Positions 25,592-34,235 of a DNA stretch of 64,000 nucleotides are shown in pieces. The stretch spans positions 62,001-126,000 of the forward strand of contig NZ_AP019829.2 of the NCBI RefSeq assembly GCF_007990545.2. The letters run 5' to 3'. How positions within the stretch are numbered: position 1 is the stretch's first letter; each line of letters starts with the position of its first letter. The notes beneath the pieces were generated by a model that was not told where the DNA came from, did not search any database, and was given only the letters and a program-made list of their open reading frames with translations. Made by a program: the position numbers and the translations under genes. Source of the DNA: Leptotrichia wadei. GTDB lineage: Bacteria; Fusobacteriota; Fusobacteriia; Fusobacteriales; Leptotrichiaceae.

Positions 25592-26377
25592 ATGAAAAAA
25601 ACATTTTATTTATTTGGAATTTTAACAGTTTTTCTGTTTAGTTGTATTGGATTAAGTACAAAAGTAAAAAAGAGAACTGTTTACAATTTGAATAAAACTT
25701 CTTGGGAATTATCACAAATTAGTAAAAAAGGTCAAAAATTGCCAATTCCAGAAGGGGCAAATATTACGATTAATTTTTCAGACGGTAAAATTAGTGGATT
25801 TTCAGGTGTGAATAGTTATTTTGGAGGATATAAAATAAAAAATAATTCAATTTTAACTGCTGAAACAGCGGCAACCTTGATGGCTGGACCAGAAGAATTA
25901 ATGAAAATTGAGTTAAAATTTTTTGATATTTTGCAAAATTCTCCAAGAATAAATTATAATAACACAACTTTGAGCTTGAGAAATAAAAATGGAGAAGTTT
26001 GGACGTTTAAAAAATTAGATTTGAGTAAAAAATTAAAAAATACAAAATGGAAACTTGTCGAAATGGGACAAACTTCCTTTCCAGAAAAAGAAGGAGAAAT
26101 AACAATTTCTTTTGCTGAAAACAAGATTAATGGAAATTCTGGAATAAACAACTATTTTGGAAATTGTGAAATCAAGAATGACAGCATTAAAATTGGACCA
26201 GTTGGTTCTACAAAAATGGCTGGACCAGAAAATTTAATGAAAATTGAATTTGAATATTTAAAATTATTACAAGATTCTAAAACTATAGAATTTAATAATA
26301 ATCTTTTGATTTTGACTACTAATGATGGGAAAGTTTTGAAATTTGAAAAGATTGATGACAGAGCTTATCATTATTAG
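25592..26377 (+). CDS. Lipoprotein with two tandem META (HslJ-like) domains
   Basis: A predicted lipoprotein of 261 residues: the signal ends VFLFSC at about residue 18. Two META domains follow, each opening with TxWxL (TSWELSQI near 33, TKWKLVEM near 150) and containing the G.SG.N.YFG core and the MAGPE.LMKIE segment that defines the family. The two copies are clearly homologous, so the gene arose by internal duplication. META proteins such as HslJ relate to heat-shock or antibiotic tolerance in E. coli; the exact role is unknown. A hairpin terminator follows. Confidence 0.88.
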   Translation: MKKTFYLFGILTVFLFSCIGLSTKVKKRTVYNLNKTSWELSQISKKGQKLPIPEGANITINFSDGKISGFSGVNSYFGGYKIKNNSILTAETAATLMAGPEELMKIELKFFDILQNSPRINYNNTTLSLRNKNGEVWTFKKLDLSKKLKNTKWKLVEMGQTSFPEKEGEITISFAENKINGNSGINNYFGNCEIKNDSIKIGPVGSTKMAGPENLMKIEFEYLKLLQDSKTIEFNNNLLILTTNDGKVLKFEKIDDRAYHY

Positions 26378-26412
26378 GTGTTAGAGATATAGAATTTTAT
26401 AAATTTTATCTA

Positions 26413-26438
26413 GAGTGTCCATAATTTTGTGTAAACTC
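26413..26438 (+). mobile_element. Solo IS256-type terminal repeat (relic)
   Basis: The 26-bp end begins GAGTGTCCATAATTTTGTGT and ends AAACTC. It matches 24 of 26 bases of a second copy at 35306-35331 in the same orientation. The form resembles terminal repeats of IS256-family elements. No transposase gene adjoins it. It lies between the META gene and a truncated peptidase. Confidence 0.6.
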
Positions 26439-26455
26439 AAAATATAATATATGGT

Positions 26456-26485
26456 ACAGGATGGTAGTTTTAGCATCCTGTTTTT
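26456..26485 (+). terminator. Terminator downstream of the META gene and IS relic
   Basis: ACAGGATG pairs with CATCCTGT around a 10-nt loop and is followed by TTTTT. Confidence 0.75.
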
Positions 26486-26496
26486 AAATTCTTCCT

Positions 26497-26817
26497 TCAA
26501 AATAAATATAAATCATGAACAACCACATAGTGTAAAAAATTATTTGTGGTTTGAATATGTGCTATTATAGGAAAAGACACACTATTATCAATTTTTTTAT
26601 CCTCTTTCACTGCCTTTGAATCAAATCCCAAATAATCCAGCCCTTTTATCATTCCTGCAAGATTAGTTTCGTTTCTATCTGTTCCTGATATTTGCCGTAA
26701 CTTGGCAATTGAAAAATTTGAATTATATTGCTTAGCTATTGTTAATATACAGGCAGGTCCGCAATCCTTCTCATCCTTTTGTAAAACACAACAATATCTT
26801 TTAAATATCGAAAAAAT
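26497..26817 (-). pseudogene. Truncated peptidase C39 domain of a bacteriocin-processing ABC transporter
   Basis: The frame encodes VLQKDEKDCGPACILTIAKQ (catalytic Cys in DCGPAC), then QISGTDRNETNLAGMIKGL, and the catalytic His in FLHYVVVHDL. These are the Cys and His boxes of the C39 peptidase that removes double-glycine leaders. It stops after about 107 codons, where a full transporter would go on for roughly 600 more. There is no ATG; an ATT six bases after AGGTGG could start it. An IS256-type end lies about 60 bp beyond the cut. It is a remnant of a bacteriocin export gene. Confidence 0.75.
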
Positions 26818-26944
26818 CTTTTTCCACCTCTCTTTCTTTAAAAATAAAGAGTTCCTAAAAACTAGAAACTCTCTATTTAAATAAAAGTTTTATTAGGATT
26901 AGGTTAAGGGTTATAATTTTATAATAAATACATATTTATTTAAT

Positions 26945-27124
26945 CTATCTGTTAATTTTAAGAAACTTTAATATAATTTTTCCAAGCAATACAACAATAG
27001 CACCTGTAATTGCAGCTGTTATTAAACCTATAACCCATCCATATTCATCAATTATTCTACCACCAATTATGGCTGACGATATTGAAGCCATTATAACTAT
27101 CATATTTTGATATTTCTTATTCAT
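26945..27124 (-). CDS. Small membrane protein, probable bacteriocin immunity protein
   Basis: A 59-residue protein with two hydrophobic helices (about residues 8-22 and 29-50) joined by GGRIIDEYGW and a basic end LKFLKINR. I start at the ATG behind AAGGAGG, not at the longer frame. It sits between the tail of a bacteriocin-like peptide and a C39 peptidase fragment, the usual place for an immunity gene. Size and topology also fit. It contains IIGG, but the preceding segment is hydrophobic rather than a classical double-glycine leader, so I do not call it the bacteriocin itself. Confidence 0.5.
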   Translation of the reverse strand: MNKKYQNMIVIMASISSAIIGGRIIDEYGWVIGLITAAITGAIVVLLGKIILKFLKINR

Positions 27125-27150
27125 AAATTTTACCTCCTTAAAAATTTCGA

Positions 27151-27228
27151 TTACCATCCTAATTTGAAAGCTCCTCTATCAAAAGCATATCCTACTCCTC
27201 CTGCAAAAGAGCCTTCAATAGTTGATGT
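27151..27228 (-). pseudogene. C-terminal fragment of a bacteriocin-like peptide
   Basis: A 25-codon frame reads TIEGSFAGGVGYAFDRGAFK then LGW and a stop, ending 27 bp before the immunity-like gene. The Gly-rich, GxxxG-containing, aromatic-ended sequence is typical of class II bacteriocin C-termini. A TAG precedes it in frame and there is no leader or start codon, so the 5' part has been lost. Confidence 0.5.
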
Positions 27229-27251
27229 CTAAAATATAAAATATTTCTAAA

Positions 27252-27755
27252 TTAATAATTCAAATAGAATGCTTCTTTCAATTCTTCATAAGTTTTTGAT
27301 CCACCCAAATCTTTTTGAATTTTAGAATCCTTAATAATTAAATTGTATGGAACAGTTTTTACTTTGAAGGCTTTCATAAGTGAGTCTGTGGAGTCATAAT
27401 ATACTGGGAAGGTAAATTTATTTTCTTCCACATATTTTTTAGTTGATGATAAATTGGTTTTTCTTCTTGTGAATACAACTACGACATTTATATTATCTTT
27501 ATTTTCTTCATAAAATTTTTGTACAGCAGATAGTTCACGCTGACAATAAGGACACCATTCAGCAGCAAAAATAAAAAGTGTAGGTTTTCCATCTCCAAAT
27601 AGTTTTTTACTTTTTGTATATTTTCCCTGAAAATCTCTTAATTCGAAATTAGGTAATTTTGCACCTTCTGTTACATCAACATCAAGAGGTTTTACATTTG
27701 CAAATCCCAAAATACTTGTCATAAATAATGAAATAATAATCAATAATTTTTTCAT
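27252..27755 (-). CDS. Periplasmic thioredoxin-like (TlpA/ResA-type) disulfide oxidoreductase
   Basis: A 167-residue exported redox protein. A signal peptide (MKKLLIIISLFMTSILGFA) precedes a thioredoxin fold. The active site is AAEWCPYCQREL, a CPYC motif near residue 69, and the cis-proline is in KTVPYNLIIKD. The insert NFELRDFQGKYTKSKKLFGD is TlpA/AhpC-like. It probably reduces periplasmic disulfides or methionine sulfoxide enzymes. The ATG follows AAGAAGGG. The fragment of a bacteriocin peptide lies downstream, without an obvious functional tie. Confidence 0.88.
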   Translation of the reverse strand: MKKLLIIISLFMTSILGFANVKPLDVDVTEGAKLPNFELRDFQGKYTKSKKLFGDGKPTLFIFAAEWCPYCQRELSAVQKFYEENKDNINVVVVFTRRKTNLSSTKKYVEENKFTFPVYYDSTDSLMKAFKVKTVPYNLIIKDSKIQKDLGGSKTYEELKEAFYLNY

Positions 27756-27986
27756 TTTTATCCCTTCTTTCTTATTTTTTTATTTAAAATGTTTTATAAA
27801 GTTTATCATATTAAGTATATATTTTCAATTATATTTAACTTTTTAAATCCTAATTTCACTATATTTTTTTATAAACAATCATACAAATTAAAAGAAAAAA
27901 ACTTAAATAACAGGATAAACTAAACAAAGATTAGAAAATTTATATTAAAATATATTCAGTTTTACTAATAAAAGGAGAATTTTAAA

Positions 27987-28565
27987 TTGGAATTAAGAAA
28001 AATAAAATCAATAAAACAAATTAGAAATATTTACAAATTATATCAAAATTCATTTCCAAAAGAGGAAAAAAAGCCATTCGGATTAATATTAATCGGAGTA
28101 TTAAGAGGAAATTTTGAAGTTTTTTCAATCGAGAAGAAAAAAACTGATGAGAAAAACAGAAATTCGTACGAATTTAAAGGTCTAGCAATCGCACTGAAAC
28201 ATAGAGACTTGGTTTTGCTAGATTATTTGGCAATAACCAAAGAAGCTAGAAGTTATGGATATGGCTCTAAAACGCTATCTTTTTTGAAGGAATATTACAA
28301 AAATTATCGTTTTTTTCTTGAGATTGAAAATGCTGAGGATGAAAATGCTAAAAATTACGAAGAGCGTCAAAGTCGAAAGAAATTTTATTTGAAAAATGGA
28401 TTTTCGCCATTTCCTTTCAATGTTGAGTTATTTGGAATTGAGATGGAAATTTTAGGATACAATTGTTCTTGCGAATTTTCAGAATATTTTGAACTTTACA
28501 AAAATCAATTTGGTGGAATTATGAAAAAGAAAATTTCAGAAAATATTTTTTTGGTGGAAAAATAA
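27987..28565 (+). CDS. GNAT-family N-acetyltransferase
   Basis: A 192-residue protein. The acetyl-CoA-binding motif A is visible as LLDYLAITKEARSYGYGSKTL (the last part R..G.G), preceded by the beta strands of the GNAT fold. After it comes LEIENAEDENAKNYEERQSR and RKKFYLKNGFSPFP, a common C-terminal motif in this branch. It starts at TTG, since AAGGAG lies 10 nt upstream and no ATG is available before the conserved region. The acceptor substrate is unknown. It has its own promoter region, separate from the DUF488 gene downstream. Confidence 0.82.
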   Translation: MELRKIKSIKQIRNIYKLYQNSFPKEEKKPFGLILIGVLRGNFEVFSIEKKKTDEKNRNSYEFKGLAIALKHRDLVLLDYLAITKEARSYGYGSKTLSFLKEYYKNYRFFLEIENAEDENAKNYEERQSRKKFYLKNGFSPFPFNVELFGIEMEILGYNCSCEFSEYFELYKNQFGGIMKKKISENIFLVEK

Positions 28566-28642
28566 TTTAAAAATTGTTGTGTTATCGAAATATTTACGTA
28601 ACAAATATGGTATAATATTTAAAATGATTTTATGAAAAATGA

Positions 28643-28671
28643 TTGACAAATAGTTGTAAAATTGATAAGAT
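28643..28671 (+). promoter_or_regulatory. Promoter of the DUF488 gene
   Basis: TTGACA and TAAGAT are separated by 17 bp, with the ATG about 27 bp downstream. A second possible promoter with ATGGTATAAT lies at 28607-28616. Confidence 0.6.
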
Positions 28672-28697
28672 TTTTGATTTTAGAAAAGGAGAGAACT

Positions 28698-29069
28698 ATG
28701 AAATTTGAAATTAAATGGAAAAGAGCTTATGAAAAAATTGAAAAAGCAGATGGCTTTAGAATATTAGTTGATAAATTGTGGCCTCGAGGGCTAAAAAAGG
28801 AAAATGCAAAAATTGATTATTGGGCAAAAATTATTACGCCATCGAAAGAATTGAGACAAAATTATCATAAAGGGATTATTGACTTTGAAAATTTTTCTGA
28901 AAATTACAGAAAAGAATTGGAAGAAAATTCGGATTTTAAGGAATTTGAGGATGTAATATTGGAAGAGTTGAAAAAGGGAAATGTGACAATGGTTTATGCA
29001 AGTAAAACTCCAGAATTGAGCCATATTCCTGTATTAAAGAAATTTATTGAGGAAAAGTTGGGAAAATAG
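28698..29069 (+). CDS. DUF488-family protein
   Basis: A 123-residue cytoplasmic protein of the YeaO-like DUF488 group. The signature is VDKLWPRGLKKENAKIDYWA, followed by ITPSKELRQNYH and a C-terminal SKTPELSHIPVLKKFIEE. Members have been linked to haem or stress contexts, but no reaction is established. I start at the ATG behind AAAAGGAGAG, 12 codons inside the longest frame. It precedes cbiL by 115 bp. Confidence 0.88.
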   Translation: MKFEIKWKRAYEKIEKADGFRILVDKLWPRGLKKENAKIDYWAKIITPSKELRQNYHKGIIDFENFSENYRKELEENSDFKEFEDVILEELKKGNVTMVYASKTPELSHIPVLKKFIEEKLGK

Positions 29070-29184
29070 TTGAAAGCAAAAAAATTTTTACATAATTAAT
29101 GAAAATTATCTAAAAGTAAAAAAGTTAGAATTTGAAAAAATGAGTGAATTTTTTAAGGGAAGTGAGAAGAGAAAGGAGTGAAAT

Positions 29185-29910
29185 ATGAAAAAAGGTAAAT
29201 TTTACGGTATTGGTGTCGGAGTAGGAGATCCTGAAAATATAACTGTTAAAGCGACGAAAAGGTTGCATGAGGTAGATGTAATTGTACTGCCTGAGGCGAA
29301 AAGTGGAGAAGGAAGTACAGCTTTTAATATTGTAAAAGAGTATGTAAAGCCTGATGTGGAGCAGCTATTTTTGGAGTTTCCGATGATAAAAGATGTGGAA
29401 GCGAGAAAAGTTTTTAGAAAAAATAATGCGGATGTAATAAGTGCTGAATTGGAAAAAGGGAAAAAGGTAGCATTTTTAACGATAGGAGATCCGATGACTT
29501 ATAGCACTTACACTTACGTCTTGGAACATATTTCAGATGATGTGGAAATTGAAACTATTGCGGGAATAACTTCATTTAACAGTATTGCGGCAAGGCTTAA
29601 TATACCGCTAATGATTGGAGATGAAGATTTAAAAGTAGTTTCTGTCAATAGAAAGACTGATGTTTATAAAGAAATTGAAAATAATCAAAATTTAGTGTTA
29701 ATGAAAATTAGCCGAGATTTTGAGAAAATAAAAAAAGCGATTATTGAAACTGGGAATAAAGAAAATGCTGTAATTGTTTCAGATTGCGGGAAAGAGAATG
29801 AAGTTTTTTATTGGGATATTGAGAGTGTAGAGAAGGTTCCTTATTTTTCGACAATGATATTGAAGAAGGGAGGAGTTAAGGAGTGGAAGAGATTTCTAAA
29901 AACACTTTAA
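29185..29910 (+). CDS. cbiL: Cobalt-precorrin-2 C20-methyltransferase
   Basis: A SAM-dependent tetrapyrrole methylase of 241 residues acting on cobalt-factor II at C20. GKFYGIGVGVGDPENITVKA in part is the N-terminal SAM loop of CbiL, with KATKRLHEVDVIVLPEAKS following. VAFLTIGDPMTYSTYTYVLE and ETIAGITSFNSIAARL complete the pattern. AAAGGAG is ideally placed. It is detached from the main cbi cluster by the autotransporter, META and bacteriocin genes. A membrane-protein gene overlaps its end by 28 nt. Confidence 0.93.
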   Translation: MKKGKFYGIGVGVGDPENITVKATKRLHEVDVIVLPEAKSGEGSTAFNIVKEYVKPDVEQLFLEFPMIKDVEARKVFRKNNADVISAELEKGKKVAFLTIGDPMTYSTYTYVLEHISDDVEIETIAGITSFNSIAARLNIPLMIGDEDLKVVSVNRKTDVYKEIENNQNLVLMKISRDFEKIKKAIIETGNKENAVIVSDCGKENEVFYWDIESVEKVPYFSTMILKKGGVKEWKRFLKTL

Positions 29911-30770
29911 AAAAAATAGAACTGGCAAAGTTTATAATTCTTCAAATTTTATTTTTTGTATTTTATTTTTTCATAGGAAAATATGATTGGGATTATGGTT
30001 TTGATTTGCCATTTCGATTATTTTTTGGAGGAATGTTTTCAATAATAACTGGAATAATTTTTGGCTTAATGTTTTATTTCATGGGGAAAAAAACCGAATA
30101 TGAAAATGATAAAATTTTGAAATTGCCAATATTTTTTATAATTTTATCAGTAGTATTATTATTTAGAATAGATATTATTGGAGTTATAAAATTATGTTTT
30201 TTCAACGGATTATTCATTTTAGGAATATTTAGAAGTAAAATAAAGAGGAGAAGTTATTTGTCTAAAGTTTCTAAAATTATATTGTGGTTTATTACAATGT
30301 ATTTTTTGATTCCTAGTTTTGCAATTTGTTTTGGAGTTCAAATATTTACAATTCCAATGGAAAGTTATGAAGATAGAATGCAATTTAGTATTTTAATCCC
30401 ATTTGTTATGATTAATATTTGTTTTGGATTTTTTATAAAAAAATTTTTTAATGATGAAGAAATTGAGCTTGTAAGGATGCTTACAATAGTAGGATGTTTA
30501 GTGATTATGGGAATATTTATTTTTATGGGTTTTAATTGGTATAAAGAAGACTATTATGCAATAATTTATACTTTTCCATATAAAGTTTTGATGTATTTTA
30601 AAGAAACTCAGATTAGTATTGAAAAAATCGGGATTATAAAGACGTTGGAGTCGAGGTATTTTGTTTATGCGATAGTTGTTAATATGGGATTTTATTTGGG
30701 AACTTTGAAAATAAATAATAAAAATGAAAGGGGAAATTGTGTTGAAAACAAGATTGATGGGGATATTTAA
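29883..30770 (+). CDS. Hypothetical multi-pass membrane protein
   Basis: A 295-residue integral membrane protein with about seven hydrophobic helices spread over residues 15-275. No conserved domain is recognised. It starts at GTG inside cbiL, behind GGGAGG, with a 28-nt overlap, so translation is probably coupled to cbiL. The overlap suggests coexpression, perhaps fortuitous; nothing in its sequence links it to cobalamin. Confidence 0.65.
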   Translation: MEEISKNTLKKIELAKFIILQILFFVFYFFIGKYDWDYGFDLPFRLFFGGMFSIITGIIFGLMFYFMGKKTEYENDKILKLPIFFIILSVVLLFRIDIIGVIKLCFFNGLFILGIFRSKIKRRSYLSKVSKIILWFITMYFLIPSFAICFGVQIFTIPMESYEDRMQFSILIPFVMINICFGFFIKKFFNDEEIELVRMLTIVGCLVIMGIFIFMGFNWYKEDYYAIIYTFPYKVLMYFKETQISIEKIGIIKTLESRYFVYAIVVNMGFYLGTLKINNKNERGNCVENKIDGDI

Positions 30771-30816
30771 TAAGAAGTAGTTAAAATTTAAGAACTAAAA
30801 GAAAGAAGGAATTATT

Positions 30817-31500
30817 ATGAAAAAAATATTATTTATTTTGTTACTTGGAGTAGCAATTCAAGGACTAGCAGAAACAATTGTAAAAGGAACTTATGATACG
30901 AAGAAAAAAAGATACATAGAATTAAGTCAAATTTTTGAAAAGGAAATAAATTTGAGTTATGTATTGCCAAATGATAAAAAGAATATAGTAACGTATAAAA
31001 CTGAAAATTTTGATATTATAGTGAGAAAAAGTGATTTATTGGAATTATACAATAAAAATAGAGATAAAAAAGAAAAGAATATAAAAAATAGTATTTCAGA
31101 TAAAGATAAAAAATTGGATTATGTTCGTAATTATATTGCTGAATTGGTGGAAAACAACAAAGCAGTTATTTATGAAAGAAAAACAAAAAAAGAAATAAAA
31201 AATATTGTAAAGATAAAATATAATAACAATACTTATTATGATGCTGGAAGAGGTTCAAATTACGATGGTTATAAATTTTATACAGATAAGAGTTTGTCGC
31301 AAGAAATTATGAAATTTGATATTATAACACAATTTGGAGTTGCACTTCATAGCAGTTTGGGAGATAATCCGTATAATAGGGAATTGACAGAAAAGGAAAA
31401 AGAATACAGAGAAAAAAATGGAAATCATTTTGAAGAATTAAAGGAATTATATAAGAAAGCGGTTCAAAATCCGAATGTGGAACAAAAAATTAGTTATTAG
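30817..31500 (+). CDS. Hypothetical exported protein
   Basis: A 227-residue protein with a Sec signal peptide (MKKILFILLLGVAIQGLAET). The mature part is Lys, Asn and Tyr-rich, with YIELSQIFEKEINLSYVLPN and a central coiled-coil-like stretch around residues 75-105. No family recognised. GAAGG precedes the ATG. It is one of several small secreted proteins in the 30-42 kb stretch, but it does not obviously belong to the paralogous set described for the later genes. Confidence 0.7.
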   Translation: MKKILFILLLGVAIQGLAETIVKGTYDTKKKRYIELSQIFEKEINLSYVLPNDKKNIVTYKTENFDIIVRKSDLLELYNKNRDKKEKNIKNSISDKDKKLDYVRNYIAELVENNKAVIYERKTKKEIKNIVKIKYNNNTYYDAGRGSNYDGYKFYTDKSLSQEIMKFDIITQFGVALHSSLGDNPYNRELTEKEKEYREKNGNHFEELKELYKKAVQNPNVEQKISY

Positions 31501-31550
31501 TAAAAAATATTTGATAAGTTATTTTTGAAATTAATATAAATGGGGGAAAA

Positions 31551-31754
31551 ATGAGCAAAATTGAAAAAGGAATTGAGAGTAGTATGGTTTATTTGCAAAT
31601 CAAAGAATTGATGGAAAATGCAAAGAAACAGGTGTTTGTAAAGATTAATAATATTCTTGTGCAGACTTATTGGGAAATTGGGAAAATTATTGTAGAAGAT
31701 GAACAGAAAAATAAAGAGAGAGCGGAATATTTGATAGAAAATAAAAAAATATAA
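31551..31754 (+). pseudogene. N-terminal fragment of a YhcG-like (DUF1016) PDDEXK nuclease-family protein
   Basis: Sixty-seven codons matching the DUF1016 N-terminal region: IKELMENAKKQVFVKINNIL then VQTYWEIGKIIVEDEQ (the N..L...YW.IG..I pattern). It ends soon after ERAEYLIENKK, just where the family continues with a YG...L..LS segment and then a C-terminal nuclease domain. A GGGGG ribosome site is present, so a short protein could still be made. It is most likely the stump of a deleted restriction-like gene. Confidence 0.6.
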
Positions 31755-31773
31755 AAAAGAAAGAGGTAATTTT

Positions 31774-32535
31774 ATGAAAAAAGTATACTTCATAGGAGCA
31801 GGACCAGGAGATCCTGAATTGATTACAGTAAAAGGGCAAAAAATTGTAAAGGAAGCAGATGTAATAATTTATGCGGGGTCGTTGGTTCCAAAAGAGGTTA
31901 TTGATTGTCATAAGGATGGAGCTGAAATTTATAATTCCGCTTCAATGAACTTGGACGAAGTGATGGAAGTTATGATAAAGGCACAGAAAAAAGGAAAACT
32001 GGTAGCAAGGGTTCATACTGGAGATCCAAGTATTTTTGGAGCAATAAGGGAACAAATGGATATTCTGGATGAATATGGGATTGAATATGAAGTAATTCCA
32101 GGAGTGAGTTCATTTGTAGCTGCCGCTGCTGCAATAAAAAAAGAATTTACCTTGCCTGATGTGAGTCAGACGATAATTTGTACAAGACTGGAAGGAAGAA
32201 CAACTGTCCCTGAAACAGAGAGTCTTGAAAGCCTTGCTTCACATAAATGTTCGATGGCAATATTCCTATCTGTGCAAATGATTGATGAAGTTGTAAAAAG
32301 ATTATTAAAGCATTATGATAAAACAACACCAATTGCAATTGTTCAAAGAGCAACTTGGGAAGATCAGAAAATTGTTATGGGAACATTGGAAAACATTGCT
32401 CAAAAAGTGAAAGATGAGAAAATTACGAAAACTGCACAAATTTTGGTTGGAAACTTTATGGGGGATAAATATTCTAAATCTAAACTTTATGATAAGACAT
32501 TTTCGCATGAGTTTAGAAGAGGGGTTGAAGAATAA
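31774..32535 (+). CDS. cbiF: Cobalt-precorrin-4 C11-methyltransferase
   Basis: A 253-residue SAM-dependent methylase. VYFIGAGPGDPELITVKGQ is the SAM loop, VIIYAGSLVPKEVI the CbiF-specific segment, VARVHTGDPSIFGAIREQM the second, and EVIPGVSSFVAAAAA the third. It lies between a DUF1016 fragment and a secreted-protein gene, again apart from the main cbi cluster. Its TAA shares one base with the next ATG, so that gene is translationally coupled. cbiH, which acts just before it in the pathway, is not in the window. Confidence 0.95.
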   Translation: MKKVYFIGAGPGDPELITVKGQKIVKEADVIIYAGSLVPKEVIDCHKDGAEIYNSASMNLDEVMEVMIKAQKKGKLVARVHTGDPSIFGAIREQMDILDEYGIEYEVIPGVSSFVAAAAAIKKEFTLPDVSQTIICTRLEGRTTVPETESLESLASHKCSMAIFLSVQMIDEVVKRLLKHYDKTTPIAIVQRATWEDQKIVMGTLENIAQKVKDEKITKTAQILVGNFMGDKYSKSKLYDKTFSHEFRRGVEE

Positions 32536-33170
32536 TGAAAAAACTAATAACAATAATTCTATTTATATTTTCCATGCAAATTTTTGCAGAGCAATATCAA
32601 GTAATAAAGCAAAAAAATGTTACTTTATCAAAAGAGCAGATTGATTTGGAGAATAAGAAAATTGAAGAAACAGTGAGTAAATATCCTAAAAAAGTATTAC
32701 AAGAAATGATTTCATATTATTTTTCTGTAGCAAGTAAAGTAAATAATGAAATGAGCAAAGAAGAAAAAGAGAGTATGCAATTGCTATCAAAAGAACTTCC
32801 TAGTTTTTTTTCTGAAATATTTGACAATTCAAAATTTAATGTAAAAACTATAAAATATTTATCAAATACAAAAGTTTCTGTTACTTATGAAGTGGTTATT
32901 CCTGATTCGGATAAAATTTTAGATGATAAAGAAATGAAAAAAAGATTTTTTAAAAAATATGGATATGAAATGAAAGACGATGAAGATTTTTTAAGTCCTT
33001 CAGAAGTAAAAAAACGGAAAGATATAATAAATGAAATGTTAAGAGAAGGAGTGCGAAATCCTAAAAATTATATGACGGATAAAGTAACGAATGAATTAAA
33101 TAAAATCGGGAATGAGTGGAAGTTTAAAGATGTTGAAAAATTTGAAGAGATGTTAAATAAAATGAAGTGA
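32535..33170 (+). CDS. Hypothetical exported protein, paralogous family member 1
   Basis: A 211-residue protein with signal peptide MKKLITIILFIFSMQIFAEQ. Its C-terminal half (VKTIKYLSNTKVSVTYEVVI, then a long Lys/Glu helix, then GNEWKFKDVEKFEEML) matches the plan of the two secreted proteins at 41.0 and 41.8 kb: a short beta segment of the form IxYLSNxxxxVxY, an acidic helical middle and a terminal GxWxxxxL. These appear to be paralogues resembling DUF-type lipoprotein-like folds. Function unknown. It overlaps cbiF by one base. Confidence 0.7.
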   Translation: MKKLITIILFIFSMQIFAEQYQVIKQKNVTLSKEQIDLENKKIEETVSKYPKKVLQEMISYYFSVASKVNNEMSKEEKESMQLLSKELPSFFSEIFDNSKFNVKTIKYLSNTKVSVTYEVVIPDSDKILDDKEMKKRFFKKYGYEMKDDEDFLSPSEVKKRKDIINEMLREGVRNPKNYMTDKVTNELNKIGNEWKFKDVEKFEEMLNKMK

Positions 33171-33205
33171 TAAAATACTATTTATTACCTAGGGATTAAA
33201 AAAAT

Positions 33206-34219
33206 ATGGAAATTATAAAACTTGAAAATCAGAAAAATGATTCTTTTTTTGAAGCAGAATGTTTTTTGCATATTGGAGAAGCAAAAGAAGATAAAAATTA
33301 TGTGGCATTTGATTTGAGAAGGGAAGATGATCTGCTGTATAGCTGTTCTTATTATGATTTTGAGAAAGAAAAGGGAGATAAAATATTTCATTGTTTTGAT
33401 GGGCAGGATTATTCGTGGAAATGTTATGAAAATGAAGTTACGAATGATGAAAAATTGAAAAATGAAATTTTCGGAAATTATGATATTTTGAGAAACAGCA
33501 CAATTAGGTATTTGAAAGAAATAATTCATAAAAATAAGGTTGATTTTTCAAAAAAATTAATTGAACTTCTTGAGAAAATAAAAGCGGGAGAAAAAATAGA
33601 CAAGAAGGAATTTCGAATAGAACTGAAAAAAGTTGGACTGTATAAATCAATTTGGAAAGAAAAAACAGAAATTTTTGATGATGTTGTAACACGGGAAATT
33701 GGTTTTGAGAATATAATGAAATTTATTGAAGAAAATAATGTGAACAGGGTTATCTTTGAGGATGGTAAATTTTTAGAAAAGGAAGAAATAAGAAAATATA
33801 TTAAAGAATACACAATTGTAGAATTTCGTGATTTTAAGCCAATTAAAGATTTTGATATGATAAAAATGACTTTGGAAGAATGGAATAATCTTAAGAAATG
33901 GAAAAAATTGGAAGTAGAAAATAATATTATTGAAATTGAAGAAAAAGATTTTGAAAAAGATGTTTCAATTTATAGGTTAAATGGCAAAAAAATAAATGCT
34001 AAAATAGAAGTTACAGATTTTGTGGAAATTAAAAATAAATTTCTTCGATATTTCAATAAATGGTTTAGTAAGGGAAAAGACGATAATTTGAGAGAAAAAG
34101 TAGTTATAAAAGGCGTTATACGAGATGGGAGAAAGTTCTATAATTGGATTTTTTTGGATAAAAATAATAAGATTACTACAAGAGAAGAATATGATGAATT
34201 TGGTAAAAGATGTGATTAA
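33206..34219 (+). CDS. Hypothetical cytoplasmic protein
   Basis: A 337-residue soluble protein of mixed alpha/beta composition with no signal peptide or membrane helix. Segments include CFLHIGEAKEDKNYVAFDLR, the repeated acidic DKKEF and EKDFEKD patches, and a C-terminal WIFLDKNNKITTREEYDEF. I do not recognise a family. The ribosome site is weak (AGGGA 9 nt before the ATG). Its last bases precede the DKNYY protein gene by 16 bp, so the two are probably cotranscribed. Confidence 0.65.
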   Translation: MEIIKLENQKNDSFFEAECFLHIGEAKEDKNYVAFDLRREDDLLYSCSYYDFEKEKGDKIFHCFDGQDYSWKCYENEVTNDEKLKNEIFGNYDILRNSTIRYLKEIIHKNKVDFSKKLIELLEKIKAGEKIDKKEFRIELKKVGLYKSIWKEKTEIFDDVVTREIGFENIMKFIEENNVNRVIFEDGKFLEKEEIRKYIKEYTIVEFRDFKPIKDFDMIKMTLEEWNNLKKWKKLEVENNIIEIEEKDFEKDVSIYRLNGKKINAKIEVTDFVEIKNKFLRYFNKWFSKGKDDNLREKVVIKGVIRDGRKFYNWIFLDKNNKITTREEYDEFGKRCD

Positions 34220-34235
34220 AAAAGGAGTGCAGATT

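Noticed and set aside
26945-27124. Double-glycine bacteriocin precursor
   Set aside because: It contains IIGG, but the preceding segment is a hydrophobic helix and lacks the usual LSxEEL-type leader; an immunity protein fits better.
29149-29190. Thirteen-codon leader ORF before cbiL
   Set aside because: It has no ribosome site and contains the cbiL Shine-Dalgarno; probably chance.
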